From NCBI GenBank assembly GCA_003210755.1, contig QCUL01000024.1, positions 1 through 42,652 of the forward strand: a stretch of DNA of 42,652 bases, written 5' to 3'. The notes beneath the pieces were generated by a model. The model ran no database searches and had not been told where the DNA came from. It saw only the letters and a list, made by a program, of their open reading frames with translations. This DNA comes from Synechococcus sp. AG-679-C18. Lineage in GTDB: Bacteria; Cyanobacteriota; Cyanobacteriia; PCC-6307; Cyanobiaceae. The stretch's first letter is position 1. Each line of letters opens with the position of its first letter. Both the position numbers and the translations under genes were made by a program. Below, piece after piece: positions 15,683 to 23,965 of the stretch.

Positions 15683-17274
15683 AGCAAACAAATCGCTGGA
15701 TTCTTTTCGGAGTCGCTGGACTAGTTGTTTTGCTTGTGCTTGGTCTTGTGCTCCAGGCCATTCGTAATTTGCTGTGGGATTTGAGTTACATCCTTCCGCC
15801 CTGGCTTGTCGCCCCAGTGCTGCTAATCGGCGCCATCTTGGTGATTGCGTTGGTGATTCAGGTTGGATTGCCCTGGTGGAAGGGATGGAAAACGCGTCGC
15901 GGAACAACCATTGATCACAACAAACCGCCTTCTCCCCCTGGAACGCGTCGTGAGGCCGCTGAACAGAGTCTTCAAAGCATCGATCGTTTGCTTGATCGAC
16001 TTCAAGACGACGTAGCCCGTCAAGCACTTCATGTGGAGCGAGAGAGAGTTGCCCGTGAGTTAGCACGCGGCGATTTAGTGGTGGTGGTTTTCGGTACTGG
16101 TTCCAGTGGCAAGACCTCTTTGATCCGTGCCTTGCTCCAAGACATCGTTGGCTGCGTTGGTGCGCCGATGGGCTCCACCACAGGCAGCCAGACCTACCGG
16201 CTTCGTCTCAAAAAACTGGAGCGGGGTCTGCAGTTGGTGGATACTCCTGGAATTCTTGAAAGTGGTCTGGATGGCAGAGATCGAGAACAAGAGGCCCGAA
16301 AACGTGCCAGTCGTGCCGACTTGATGCTGGTTGTGGTGGATGGTGATCTTCGCTCTTCCGAACTGGATGTGGTGCGCAGCCTTGCGGGACTGGGCAAGCG
16401 ACTGCTTTTGGTCTTGAATAAATGTGATTTACGTGGGCAAGAAGAGGAGAGGCGGTTACTCGCTTTGCTGAGAAGCCGATGTGGAGACTTGCTTGCTGTG
16501 GAGGATGTGATTCCTACAAGTGCTGCCCCTCAATCCCTTCCAAGACCTGGTCAAAAACCTTGGCAACCCTCAGCTGAAGTGGCGTTGTTGCTTCAGAGAA
16601 TGGCTGTTGTTCTGCATGCTGATGGCGAAGAGCTCATCGCTGACAACATTCTTTTGCAGTGCAGGGATCTTGGCGACAAGGGTCGTTCTCTTCTCAATCG
16701 CCAGCGTCAGACCGAGGCGCGACGGATCGTTGATCGGTACAGCTGGATCAGCGCAGGCGTTGTGGCCGCAACACCACTACCCGGAGTCGATTTGCTTGGT
16801 ACAGCTGCAGTCAACGCCCAGATGGTGATGGAGGTAGCAAAGGTCTACAGCGTCCAATTGACCAAAGCTAAAGCGCAGGAACTAGCAGTTTCGGTTGGAC
16901 GAACGCTTGCAGGACTTGGCGTTGTAAAGGGTGGTGTCGCTTTAATTGGCACTGCACTTAGCGTTAATTTGCCCACGCTCTTACTCGGAAAAGCTGTTCA
17001 GGGTGTGGCTGCTGCATGGCTGACGAGGATTGCAGGAGCCAGTTTCATGACTTACTTTCAGCAGGATCAAGACTGGGGCGATGGTGGAGTGCAGGATGTT
17101 GTACAGCATCACTATGACCTCAACCGCCGAGACAGCGCTCTAAAACGCTTTTTAGACACCGCTCTCAGACGGGTGGTAGAACCACTTCAGCAGACTTCAA
17201 AAAAGCGGTTGCCACCCCAACCAGGGCCTCTGGAGGAGGGGGACGCATTGGGCCGCGGGCATCGAGGACAGTGA
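15679..17274 (+). CDS. Membrane-anchored GTPase with C-terminal DUF697-like domain
   Basis: A 531-residue protein. Two membrane segments lie at about 8-28 and 43-65. The GTPase domain follows: Gly-Thr-Gly-Ser-Ser-Gly-Lys-Thr-Ser at 139-147 (G1), Asp-Thr-Pro-Gly at 188-191 (G3), Asn-Lys-Cys-Asp at 247-250 (G4). The C-terminal half carries a glycine/alanine-rich hydrophobic region (Pro-Leu-Pro-Gly-Val-Asp-Leu-Leu-Gly onwards) typical of the DUF697/YcjF-type domain. This resembles Era-like or dynamin-like GTPases found in cyanobacterial membranes; the role is unknown. It starts at 15679 (ATGA overlap with the PBP stop), suggesting a cell-envelope role. Its last 110 bases run antisense to a small membrane-protein gene. 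Confidence 0.88.
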   Translation: MKQTNRWILFGVAGLVVLLVLGLVLQAIRNLLWDLSYILPPWLVAPVLLIGAILVIALVIQVGLPWWKGWKTRRGTTIDHNKPPSPPGTRREAAEQSLQSIDRLLDRLQDDVARQALHVERERVARELARGDLVVVVFGTGSSGKTSLIRALLQDIVGCVGAPMGSTTGSQTYRLRLKKLERGLQLVDTPGILESGLDGRDREQEARKRASRADLMLVVVDGDLRSSELDVVRSLAGLGKRLLLVLNKCDLRGQEEERRLLALLRSRCGDLLAVEDVIPTSAAPQSLPRPGQKPWQPSAEVALLLQRMAVVLHADGEELIADNILLQCRDLGDKGRSLLNRQRQTEARRIVDRYSWISAGVVAATPLPGVDLLGTAAVNAQMVMEVAKVYSVQLTKAKAQELAVSVGRTLAGLGVVKGGVALIGTALSVNLPTLLLGKAVQGVAAAWLTRIAGASFMTYFQQDQDWGDGGVQDVVQHHYDLNRRDSALKRFLDTALRRVVEPLQQTSKKRLPPQPGPLEEGDALGRGHRGQ

Positions 17275-17365
17275 TGAGTGCCAAATAGGCGACCCCAATC
17301 AGCACTGACAGAATTCCTGTCACGATGGCGACCCAGCGCCCACGTTGCTGATTTGGCGCCACCAT
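17165..17365 (-). CDS. 66-residue single-pass membrane protein
   Basis: A small protein with a basic N-terminus, one membrane segment at about residues 12-33, then Leu-Asp-Ala-Arg-Gly-Pro-Met-Arg and a Pro-Pro-Pro-Pro run. I have no family name for it. Two facts argue that it is real: its ATG overlaps the stop of the upstream decarboxylase as TAATG, the pattern of translational coupling, and its composition is that of a membrane protein although it lies antisense to a soluble part of the GTPase. The overlap with the GTPase gene is 110 bases, tail to tail. No function is proposed. Confidence 0.6.
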   Translation of the reverse strand: MVAPNQQRGRWVAIVTGILSVLIGVAYLALITVLDARGPMRPPPPEALVGVATAFLKSAEVVLPPV

Positions 17366-18801
17366 TAGTGCAATGTCTCCACGGATTCATTCAGGGCTAA
17401 TGCCAGCCTGTCTAGCAATGCGTGATCGGTATGCGGGTTCCCAAGCACAGCCTTGAGGAAATGCCGTCCCTGATGCGTTGGTCTTGACAACATGATTCCC
17501 TGGCTAAGCAACAATCGGCGTGTATTGATCGACCATTGCTCATCCTGTTGCGCATGGGGGCCACAGGGACTGCAGGCGAGAAGATGCAAAGGACCGCTCA
17601 GTATCTGCAGCTTGGATGAATCGAGTTGTTGTTGGAAGTAGTCACGACGAGCGATTGCTGCCGACAACACTTGTTCAATCCCCGATTCACCAAGTTGTCT
17701 CAATCCCAGCCAGAGTTTAAGGACTTCCGCTGGTCGACTCCCCTGTAGGCCGAGTTCACCGCCGTGATGGTGTTCAAGTGAAGGCTCCATGTAGGGAAGC
17801 CCTGTGGAGAAAGCGTCAGAGAGGGCGTTTTTATGTCTGACCAGCAGTAGGGATGACGTTTTGGTGATCCCGAGAACTTTCTGTGGGTTCACGGTGATCG
17901 AATCAGCTTGTGAGATTCCATGGAGCAGATGTGCGGTTGAGGTGCTGAGAGCAAAAACAGCACCGATCGCCCCATCAACATGCAGCCATAAGCCAAGACG
18001 GCAGCAGACATCAGCAATCGATGAGACAGGATCGATGGCACCTCTCACCGTGGTTCCAGCAGTGGCAACGACTGCGAGACACGGGCGACGCTCCTCTGAG
18101 AGCTTTGCTAACTCGATTTCCAGCTGTTCAACATCCATGCCCCCTTCCTGATCAACCGGGATGGCGCGGACTCCGTCCATTTGAAGCCCCATGACACGGG
18201 CAGCTTTTTGCCAGGAGACATGAGCATCAGCACTGACTAAGACAACGGCATCAGGGTTGTGGTTTAAGCCAGCTTGATGTCGGGCTGAAACCAATGCGAT
18301 CAAATTGCTCAAGGTGCCACCGCTGGCAGCCACGCCAGAAGCGCCATTGGGAAAGCCAATGCGTTGCGCAAACCAAGTGCAAAGCTGACGTTCCAGATGA
18401 CTCAGGCTGGGAGAGAGCTCCTCGGCCAAGAGGTTGTTATTCAGTCCGGCGCAGATCAAATCTGCAGCAATTGAGGCACTGATCGGTGGCGGATCGAGAT
18501 GGGCTAGAGCCCCTGGATGTGAGGGCTGATAAGCACCATCCATCACCTGTTGAAGGTCATCCAACAGTTGATTCATATCCCGACCATTTTCCTCAGGTGC
18601 AGCATCCGGAAGCACACGGAGTGCCGGTAGCGGCCCCCGCTCTCCTGCTCCACCGATCCAGCTACAGAGGCGCTCGGAGGCTCGCTCCAAAAACTGAAGC
18701 AGCAGAGGGTCAAGCTCGTCGGGTGAAGCAAAAGCCGACAGAGCTACCGGTGCAGGATTCCTTGAAGGTCCGACCAAGAAGAGAGGATGGGAAGTGTTCA
18801 T
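17365..18801 (-). CDS. PLP-dependent decarboxylase (group II / diaminobutyrate decarboxylase-like)
   Basis: A 478-residue fold-type I enzyme. The glycine-rich Ala-Ser-Gly-Gly-Thr-Leu-Ser-Asn-Leu near residue 160, Ala-His-Val-Ser-Trp-x-Lys-Ala-Ala near 193, Leu-His-Val-Asp-Gly-Ala with the cofactor-binding Asp276, and Asn-Pro-Gln-Lys with the likely Schiff-base Lys308 mark an aromatic or diaminobutyrate decarboxylase relative. The more usual motif has His before this Lys; here it is Gln. The substrate cannot be assigned. The ATG at 18801 is preferred over a start 18 bases upstream at 18819. Its stop is coupled to the 66-residue membrane protein. It diverges from tadA. Confidence 0.85.
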   Translation of the reverse strand: MNTSHPLFLVGPSRNPAPVALSAFASPDELDPLLLQFLERASERLCSWIGGAGERGPLPALRVLPDAAPEENGRDMNQLLDDLQQVMDGAYQPSHPGALAHLDPPPISASIAADLICAGLNNNLLAEELSPSLSHLERQLCTWFAQRIGFPNGASGVAASGGTLSNLIALVSARHQAGLNHNPDAVVLVSADAHVSWQKAARVMGLQMDGVRAIPVDQEGGMDVEQLEIELAKLSEERRPCLAVVATAGTTVRGAIDPVSSIADVCCRLGLWLHVDGAIGAVFALSTSTAHLLHGISQADSITVNPQKVLGITKTSSLLLVRHKNALSDAFSTGLPYMEPSLEHHHGGELGLQGSRPAEVLKLWLGLRQLGESGIEQVLSAAIARRDYFQQQLDSSKLQILSGPLHLLACSPCGPHAQQDEQWSINTRRLLLSQGIMLSRPTHQGRHFLKAVLGNPHTDHALLDRLALALNESVETLH

Positions 18802-18851
18802 TCTCTCTTGTGGTGGCACATCGAACGACGCGTTCCTCCAACAGCCTGACT

Positions 18852-19382
18852 TTGTCTTCCCCGATTGAGTTGACCCCCGAGCAATTGGACAGCTGGATGG
18901 GGCGGTTGATTGCGCGGGCTCGTCGTCTAGGAGAACAAGGAGAAGTTCCAGTGAGTGCGATTGTGTTGGATCACCAGGGCCGCTGCATCGGCCATGGCAT
19001 CAACACAAGAGAAAAGCAGAGTGATCCACTTGGTCACGCTGAGTTGATGGCGATTCGTCAAGCTTGTTCGTTACGCGGAGACTGGCGCCTTAACGACTGC
19101 ACTTTGCTGGTGACCTTGGAACCTTGTCCGATGTGCGCGGGTGCGTTGGTTCAGGCGAGGGTCGGTCAGGTGATTTTTGCAGCGACCGATCCAAAGAGAG
19201 GTGCTTTGGGAAGCACCATTGACTTGGCACAACACATCAGCGCTCATCACCGCATGAAAGTGGTGGGAGGTGTGCGTTCGGAAGAATCGAAAGAAATGTT
19301 GTCGAGCTGGTTTAAGCAGCGACGGCGGCGTTTTGACGGAATTGGGGCAATTCAGTCTCAAACAGATTTAATAACCTGCTGA
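18852..19382 (+). CDS. tadA: tRNA-specific adenosine deaminase TadA
   Basis: A deaminase of about 176 residues that converts A34 to inosine in the tRNA-Arg anticodon ACG. The zinc site is complete: His-Ala-Glu at 62-64 (Glu the proton shuttle) and Pro-Cys-Pro-Met-Cys at 91-95. The start is uncertain. A TTG at 18852 places the first helix as in known TadA proteins; GTG codons at 18810/18813 would lengthen it, and the first ATG at 18897 would cut into the helix. The frame stays open far upstream, antisense to the decarboxylase, which is not meaningful. Its last 71 bases overlap the aminotransferase gene tail to tail. Confidence 0.88.
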   Translation: MSSPIELTPEQLDSWMGRLIARARRLGEQGEVPVSAIVLDHQGRCIGHGINTREKQSDPLGHAELMAIRQACSLRGDWRLNDCTLLVTLEPCPMCAGALVQARVGQVIFAATDPKRGALGSTIDLAQHISAHHRMKVVGGVRSEESKEMLSSWFKQRRRRFDGIGAIQSQTDLITC

Positions 19383-20511
19383 CGTTTTCAGGATTGGAGT
19401 TGTAACCCATCAGCCCGATCCTCCAGATCTTGCCTGCAAGAACACCAAGGCCGCCTCCCACTTCAATGCCATGAGTGTTCAGCAGATGCTGAGTGAAGGC
19501 CTTGCCGTCCACGTCCTCAGGGATCCGAACGGTTGTGAGTGTGGGAAGACGGAACGCCTCAGGGACGTGCATTTCAATACCCATGGATTCCAGTCCAGAC
19601 CAAAGTGCTTCAGCGTTACTGCGGTGTCTGGCCCAGGCCTTGTCCAAACCCTCTTCGGCCAGAAGCCGAAGGGCTTCGCGCATGCCGAAATTCATGTTGA
19701 CCGGCGCAGTGTGGTGATAAACCCGATCACTACCCCAGTATTGATTCAGTAAGGAAACGTCGAGGTACCAATTGGGGACCTTGTCTTGTCGGGCGGCGAG
19801 TTTGGCTTCTGCACGAGGACCCATCGTGAACGGACCCAGTCCGGGAGGGCAACTCAATCCCTTCTGACTACAGCTGTAAGCCAGATCCACCTTCCAATCA
19901 TCCAGATAAAGGGGGACCCCACCAAGCGAAGTCACTGTGTCGAGGAGTAAGAGGCAGTCGTGCTTGCGACAGAGATCTCCAATTCCTTCCATCGGCTGAC
20001 AGACCCCGGTGGAAGTTTCGGCATGAACCATTGCGAGAATGGATGGTTTGTGCTCAATCAGAGCCTCTTCGAGTTCATCCTTAGAAAAAGCTTCACCCCA
20101 GGGTTTCTCAATGATCCTCACTTCGGCGCGGTATCGCCCCGCCATATCTACAAGACGATTACCGAAATATCCTTTAACGGCGACGAGAACCTTGTCCCCT
20201 GGTTCAACGGTATTGGCAAGGGTCGCTTCCATGGCGGCGCTACCCGTTCCGCTCATGGGAAGTGTTAGGCGGTTGTCGGTCTGCCAGGCATAGCGAAGAA
20301 GTTCTTGAACTTCCCCCATGAGCTCTACGTAAAGCGGGTCGAGGTGACCAATCGGCGTTCGAGAAAGAGCCTTCAGGACTGTGGGGTCTGCATTGGAAGG
20401 ACCTGGACCTAGAAGCAAGCGATCAGGTGTGTTGATTGGGGCAACGGCCCGTCGATGGGACGAATCAACCAACAGGGGGGAGTGCGTCGTCGCCAAAGCC
20501 TGATTTAACAA
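19312..20511 (-). CDS. Class V aminotransferase (alanine/serine-glyoxylate aminotransferase type)
   Basis: A 399-residue PLP enzyme. Leu-Gly-Pro-Gly-Pro-Ser-Asn near residue 34, Ser-Gly-Thr-Gly-Ser-Ala-Ala-Met-Glu near 87, Asp191 in Leu-Leu-Asp-Thr-Val-Thr-Ser-Leu-Gly-Gly and the Schiff-base Lys217 in Ser-Gln-Lys-Gly-Leu-Ser-Cys-Pro-Pro-Gly match the alanine-glyoxylate aminotransferase family. In a cyanobacterium the likely task is transamination of glyoxylate from photorespiration to glycine. The start is a TTG at 20511 without a strong ribosome-binding site; other TTG codons follow within the poorly conserved first 25 residues, so the N-terminus is open to revision. Its 3' end overlaps tadA by 71 bases. 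Confidence 0.9.
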   Translation of the reverse strand: MLNQALATTHSPLLVDSSHRRAVAPINTPDRLLLGPGPSNADPTVLKALSRTPIGHLDPLYVELMGEVQELLRYAWQTDNRLTLPMSGTGSAAMEATLANTVEPGDKVLVAVKGYFGNRLVDMAGRYRAEVRIIEKPWGEAFSKDELEEALIEHKPSILAMVHAETSTGVCQPMEGIGDLCRKHDCLLLLDTVTSLGGVPLYLDDWKVDLAYSCSQKGLSCPPGLGPFTMGPRAEAKLAARQDKVPNWYLDVSLLNQYWGSDRVYHHTAPVNMNFGMREALRLLAEEGLDKAWARHRSNAEALWSGLESMGIEMHVPEAFRLPTLTTVRIPEDVDGKAFTQHLLNTHGIEVGGGLGVLAGKIWRIGLMGYNSNPENVSRLLNLFETELPQFRQNAAVAA

Positions 20512-20605
20512 TGATTGGGCAGCAGCCTACGCATAGAGAGGGCCAATAAGGGTGCTGATCGGCTGCTTTGCAACGCCTGTTGAAACGAGAACGATCCTGG
20601 ACCGA

Positions 20606-21130
20606 TCAGCGTTGACGAACATCACTGGCCGAAAGGCCTGAAGCCAAATGGTCAAAGGGCTTGCGAATCATTAGGCAATCGCTGGGGTTCAGCCCTTCAG
20701 CCACTAGGCGCTCGCACAGGACATCGGCCAAGAGAATCATGCTGCGAACGGTGGGACCTGTTGGCACGCCGAGGCTTTTGTAGGTGTCGTCTAAACCGTT
20801 GAGCACCCGTTCATTCAGGATCGTGCTGTCATCAGCGACCAAGGCATAGCTGGCATAGCGAAGGAAATAATCCATATCGCGAAGACAGGCTGCTAACCGC
20901 CGAGTGGTGTAAGCATTTCCTCCGGGCAGCAATAGTTCAGGATCTCCTTCGAAAAGGCGTTGGCTGGCTTCTCTGACCAGTTCAGCAGCTTCGCGATTGA
21001 TCAGCTCAACAGCCTTGAGTCGTAACTCGGCTTGGTCGAAATACCCCTCAATGCGATCGATTGCGGATCGATCGAAGTAGCGACCCAGTTGGTCGTAACG
21101 ACCGATCAAGCCTGTGATTGCATCACGCAT
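20606..21130 (-). CDS. apcF: Allophycocyanin beta-18 subunit ApcF
   Basis: A 174-residue phycobiliprotein of the beta type, part of the phycobilisome core. The chromophore-binding Cys82 is in Ala-Ala-Cys-Leu-Arg-Asp-Met-Asp-Tyr, and Asn72, the position methylated in beta subunits, is in Pro-Gly-Gly-Asn-Ala-Tyr-Thr-Thr-Arg-Arg. The N-terminus Met-Arg-Asp-Ala-Ile-Thr fits ApcF better than ApcB, as does the diverged C-terminus, which runs a few residues longer than usual. It stands alone, away from any apcABC cluster, and diverges from glnA across a 220-base intergenic region, so its promoter lies in the same region as the glnA control sites. Confidence 0.9.
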   Translation of the reverse strand: MRDAITGLIGRYDQLGRYFDRSAIDRIEGYFDQAELRLKAVELINREAAELVREASQRLFEGDPELLLPGGNAYTTRRLAACLRDMDYFLRYASYALVADDSTILNERVLNGLDDTYKSLGVPTGPTVRSMILLADVLCERLVAEGLNPSDCLMIRKPFDHLASGLSASDVRQR

Positions 21131-21276
21131 GGACGGGGACGCTAATGATCACTGGCTGGAAGGTAACACCACGGAGGTGGTGAGAACTTACTCATCGCCA
21201 GGGATTTAGAGAATTTGACAGAAACGGTTACTAAGACGTGGCTCTTGCCTGGTATCAGCCCTTCGCCTTGAAAAAA

Positions 21277-21290
21277 GTGCGTGTTGCCAC
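21277..21290 (+). promoter_or_regulatory. Candidate NtcA-binding site of glnA
   Basis: GTG-N8-CAC, a degenerate version of the NtcA consensus GTA-N8-TAC, is followed after exactly 22 bases by TACGGT, which fits the TA-N3-T -10 box of NtcA-activated promoters. The outer positions differ from consensus, so this is a spacing-based call only. Confidence 0.4.
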
Positions 21291-21312
21291 AAAAGCAAGT
21301 CAGATCAGTGCG

Positions 21313-21318
21313 TACGGT
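21313..21318 (+). promoter_or_regulatory. Candidate -10 box of glnA
   Basis: TACGGT matches TA-N3-T and lies 22 bases after the candidate NtcA site and 32 bases before the glnA ATG. It would give a very short 5' leader. Confidence 0.35.
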
Positions 21319-21350
21319 TAGAAAAGACACTCTTGGCTTCAGCCCTAATC

Positions 21351-22772
21351 ATGGCCAAAACTGCTCAGGACGTACTTCGTCAAATCAAGGACGAAGGGAT
21401 CGAGCTGATCGACCTCAAATTCACCGATCTGCATGGCAAGTGGCAACACCTCACTGTGTGTTCGGACATGCTCGATGAGGATGCTTTTCAGGAGGGTCTG
21501 GCTTTCGACGGCTCTTCGATCCGTGGCTGGAAAGCGATCAACGCTTCTGACATGGCCATGGTTCCAGATCCCTTAACAGCATGGGTTGATCCTTTTTATC
21601 GCCACAAAACATTGAGCATGATCTGCTCGATTCAGGATCCACGCACTGGTGATGCCTATGAGCGTTGTCCTCGCGCGCTGGCTCAGAAAGCATTGGCTTA
21701 TCTAGCTAACACTGGCCTCGCAGACACTGCATTTTTTGGTCCGGAACCTGAATTCTTTCTCTTCGACGATGTTCGTTATAACTCCAGTGAGGGAGGATGT
21801 TTTTACAGTGTCGACACGATTGAAGCAGGTTGGAACTCTGGAAGAATTGAAGAAGGTGGAAATCTCGCCTATAAAATTCAACTAAAGGAAGGTTATTTCC
21901 CCGTTCCGCCGAATGATACGGCTCAGGACATTCGTTCTGAGATGTTGTTGGTGATGGCTCAGCTTGGTATTCCCATTGAGAAACATCACCATGAAGTTGC
22001 TGGCGCTGGGCAACATGAATTAGGTATGAAGTTCGCAGAGCTTATTCAGGCTGCGGACAACGTAATGACCTACAAATACGTTGTTCGCAACGTGGCTAAA
22101 AAGTACGGCAAGACAGCTACTTTCATGCCGAAGCCTGTATTCAATGACAACGGAACTGGAATGCACGTGCACCAGAGTCTTTGGAAAGGTGGGCAACCTT
22201 TATTCTTTGGAGAAGGTACATATGCCAATCTTTCTCAAACTGCACGCTGGTATATCGGGGGCATACTGAAACATGCTCCGTCTTTCCTTGCGTTTACAAA
22301 TCCAACCACTAATAGTTACAAACGCTTGGTCCCCGGTTTCGAAGCTCCTGTGAATTTGGTGTATTCAGAAGGGAATCGATCAGCTGCAGTTCGCATTCCG
22401 CTTACGGGACCCAGCCCTAAAGCAAAGCGTCTGGAATTCCGCTCTGGCGATGCATTGGCTAATCCCTATTTAGCTTTTGCCGCAATGATGATGGCAGGCC
22501 TCGACGGTATCAAAAATCAAATAGATCCCGGTGACGGCTTCGATGGCGATCTATTTGAACTTCCAGCGGAGGAGTTGAAAGATATCGCGACAGTGCCAGC
22601 ATCTTTGAATGGTGCCTTAGAAGCACTTAATTCTGATCACCATTACCTTATGGAGGGTGGAGTCTTCAGCAAAGACTTCATCGATAACTGGATCAATATT
22701 AAATACGAAGAGGTGCAGCAACTTCGCCAGCGACCTCATCCTCATGAATTCACCATGTATTACGACGCCTGA
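21351..22772 (+). CDS. glnA: Glutamine synthetase type I
   Basis: A 473-residue enzyme that makes glutamine from glutamate, ammonium and ATP, the entry step of nitrogen assimilation. [10 protein letters not shown]-x-Glu-Phe-Phe-Leu-Phe, the Asn-Gly-Thr-Gly-Met-His metal and ammonium loop, and the Asn-Arg-Ser-Ala-Ala-Val-Arg-Ile-Pro flap are all present. At the place of the enterobacterial adenylylation tyrosine (Asn-Leu-Tyr-Asp-Leu-Pro) the sequence reads Asp-Leu-Phe-Glu-Leu-Pro, so adenylylation control is absent, as expected for cyanobacteria. The ATG at 21351 gives the normal N-terminus. It is monocistronic, with an NtcA-like promoter layout upstream and a strong terminator downstream. Confidence 0.97.
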   Translation: MAKTAQDVLRQIKDEGIELIDLKFTDLHGKWQHLTVCSDMLDEDAFQEGLAFDGSSIRGWKAINASDMAMVPDPLTAWVDPFYRHKTLSMICSIQDPRTGDAYERCPRALAQKALAYLANTGLADTAFFGPEPEFFLFDDVRYNSSEGGCFYSVDTIEAGWNSGRIEEGGNLAYKIQLKEGYFPVPPNDTAQDIRSEMLLVMAQLGIPIEKHHHEVAGAGQHELGMKFAELIQAADNVMTYKYVVRNVAKKYGKTATFMPKPVFNDNGTGMHVHQSLWKGGQPLFFGEGTYANLSQTARWYIGGILKHAPSFLAFTNPTTNSYKRLVPGFEAPVNLVYSEGNRSAAVRIPLTGPSPKAKRLEFRSGDALANPYLAFAAMMMAGLDGIKNQIDPGDGFDGDLFELPAEELKDIATVPASLNGALEALNSDHHYLMEGGVFSKDFIDNWINIKYEEVQQLRQRPHPHEFTMYYDA

Positions 22773-22827
22773 TATCAATGGCTTGGTAGTGCCGAGGAAT
22801 AGGACAAAGCTCCTGAAAATATCTTTT

Positions 22828-22858
22828 AAATGATCCCCAAAGAGGGGATCATTTTTTT
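22828..22858 (+). terminator. Rho-independent terminator of glnA
   Basis: A stem of ATGATCCCC and GGGGATCAT around an AAAGA loop is followed by a run of T, 56 bases after the glnA stop. This is the clearest terminator in the window, and the AT-rich accessory stretch begins just behind it. Confidence 0.92.
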
Positions 22859-23134
22859 ATGAGCAGGGGCTATATATTTTTAGTCAATACGATATTATCG
22901 TCGAATCTCTTAGTGACAATCTACCTACTATCGGAAGTGTTGGAATTCATTGTCCAATATGGCTTTCATTCCGCATTGAAAGTCTGAACAAACGTTCTGG
23001 AAACTTATTATCCATTAGCTAGAAGACTAAGCCATTTGCTATGCTTTAAAAGTGGATGAAAGTGACATCTTTTTTCGCGAATTAGACTTTTATGTTGTAG
23101 TAAAAGGTCCACATCGAGACATTTTTTTGGTTTT
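22859..23134. other. AT-rich intergenic stretch after glnA
   Basis: No supportable gene. Contains a short palindrome ACGATA-T-TATCGT near 22888-22900 and two T-rich runs near 23070 and 23124 that could serve minus-strand or plus-strand termination, but neither follows a good stem. Confidence 0.35.
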
Positions 23135-23590
23135 TTATTGAGCTGATGCGAATGCTGAATGAATACTGACTGTAAAGTTATTGAACTGTTTGATGACTGT
23201 ATCAATTCCAATCTCATCATCGGCAATCACAGGATATTGTCGATAAAAAAGTACGACAGAAGAGCCATCATTATTGACTGGAGCAGAATTATCGCTCTGT
23301 ATGAATGAACGATGTAGTCGCTTTATTATGTTTTCGACACTAGCGTCTTCTTCTTTTTTAAAAACTTTTTCTATCTGAATGTGTATGTAAAGGTCATTGC
23401 TAAATTTTGTTTGACTCGCTATGCCCTCTCCAATTGCATCAACCCCTTCAATGGTCCAAGTCTTTCCGTCTTGAAAAATCTGAACTCTCGCCCACTCTGG
23501 TGTCTTCATCCAGATGTCTAGATCGCACTCGTAGCCTGCTTTCTTTAAACCTTCGTAAATCTTGCGGCTAGATAGCTCGTTCGTTCGCAA
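23135..23590 (-). CDS. Unknown protein, start poorly defined
   Basis: A 151-residue open frame that looks coding: acidic, no membrane segments, good Trp/Tyr content, mixed alpha/beta pattern. It contains Met-Lys-Thr-Pro-Glu-Trp-Ala-Arg-Val-Gln-Ile-Phe and a following Gly-Lys-Thr-Trp-Thr-Ile-Glu-Gly. I do not recognise a family. The 5' end is doubtful: the only upstream start is a TTG at 23590 (or a CTG before it) with no ribosome-binding site, and a stop lies five codons further up. The nearby ATG at 23603 is out of frame. The gene may therefore have lost its true start, or a one-base shift separates it. It sits in the AT-rich accessory stretch. Confidence 0.5.
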   Translation of the reverse strand: MRTNELSSRKIYEGLKKAGYECDLDIWMKTPEWARVQIFQDGKTWTIEGVDAIGEGIASQTKFSNDLYIHIQIEKVFKKEEDASVENIIKRLHRSFIQSDNSAPVNNDGSSVVLFYRQYPVIADDEIGIDTVIKQFNNFTVSIHSAFASAQ

Positions 23591-23678
23591 CAGGAGTAAG
23601 CATCAATACTTAATGACCCTACTTGGTCGTGGTTTCTCTGAATGCCGATCTGCAGCATTTAAGCTTTGGAGCTCTAGT

Positions 23679-23879
23679 TCAACAGAGTGGTTTGATCTGT
23701 TTCAAGGGAGCGACCATCGAAGTGATGAATGAGTCATCACCCATCATCTGATCTCTGGGCACTTGAAACAAAATCATGGAAATCAAGGGAGAAGACTGGT
23801 TAGGCTCAACAAAAATCTGGATATGCTCTTGGTAAAAGTCAGAGCATTCAATAACGACTAAAGGGTAATCCTGCACCAA
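23679..23879 (-). CDS. Short doubtful ORF
   Basis: A 66-codon frame beginning with TTG, without a ribosome-binding site. The amino-acid make-up (Val-Val-Ile-Glu-Cys, Phe-Val-Glu-Pro, Met-Ile-Leu-Phe-Gln-Val-Pro) looks protein-like rather than random, so it may be a remnant of a longer gene. No family recognised and no downstream support. Confidence 0.25.
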   Translation of the reverse strand: MVQDYPLVVIECSDFYQEHIQIFVEPNQSSPLISMILFQVPRDQMMGDDSFITSMVAPLKQIKPLC

Positions 23880-23965
23880 TGGTTAAAAGTGTCCCCATGT
23901 AGCGGCTAAGCTAAGTAGATCGCATGCTGCTTTTTCATTTAAACTAAATGCAACAAATAGACGCA

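Noticed and set aside
21131..21350. Possible glutamine riboswitch (glnA RNA) before glnA
   Set aside because: I looked for the conserved glnA-motif core of the kind GGAAGTAGG and GAAGGAACGC and did not find it on the plus strand.
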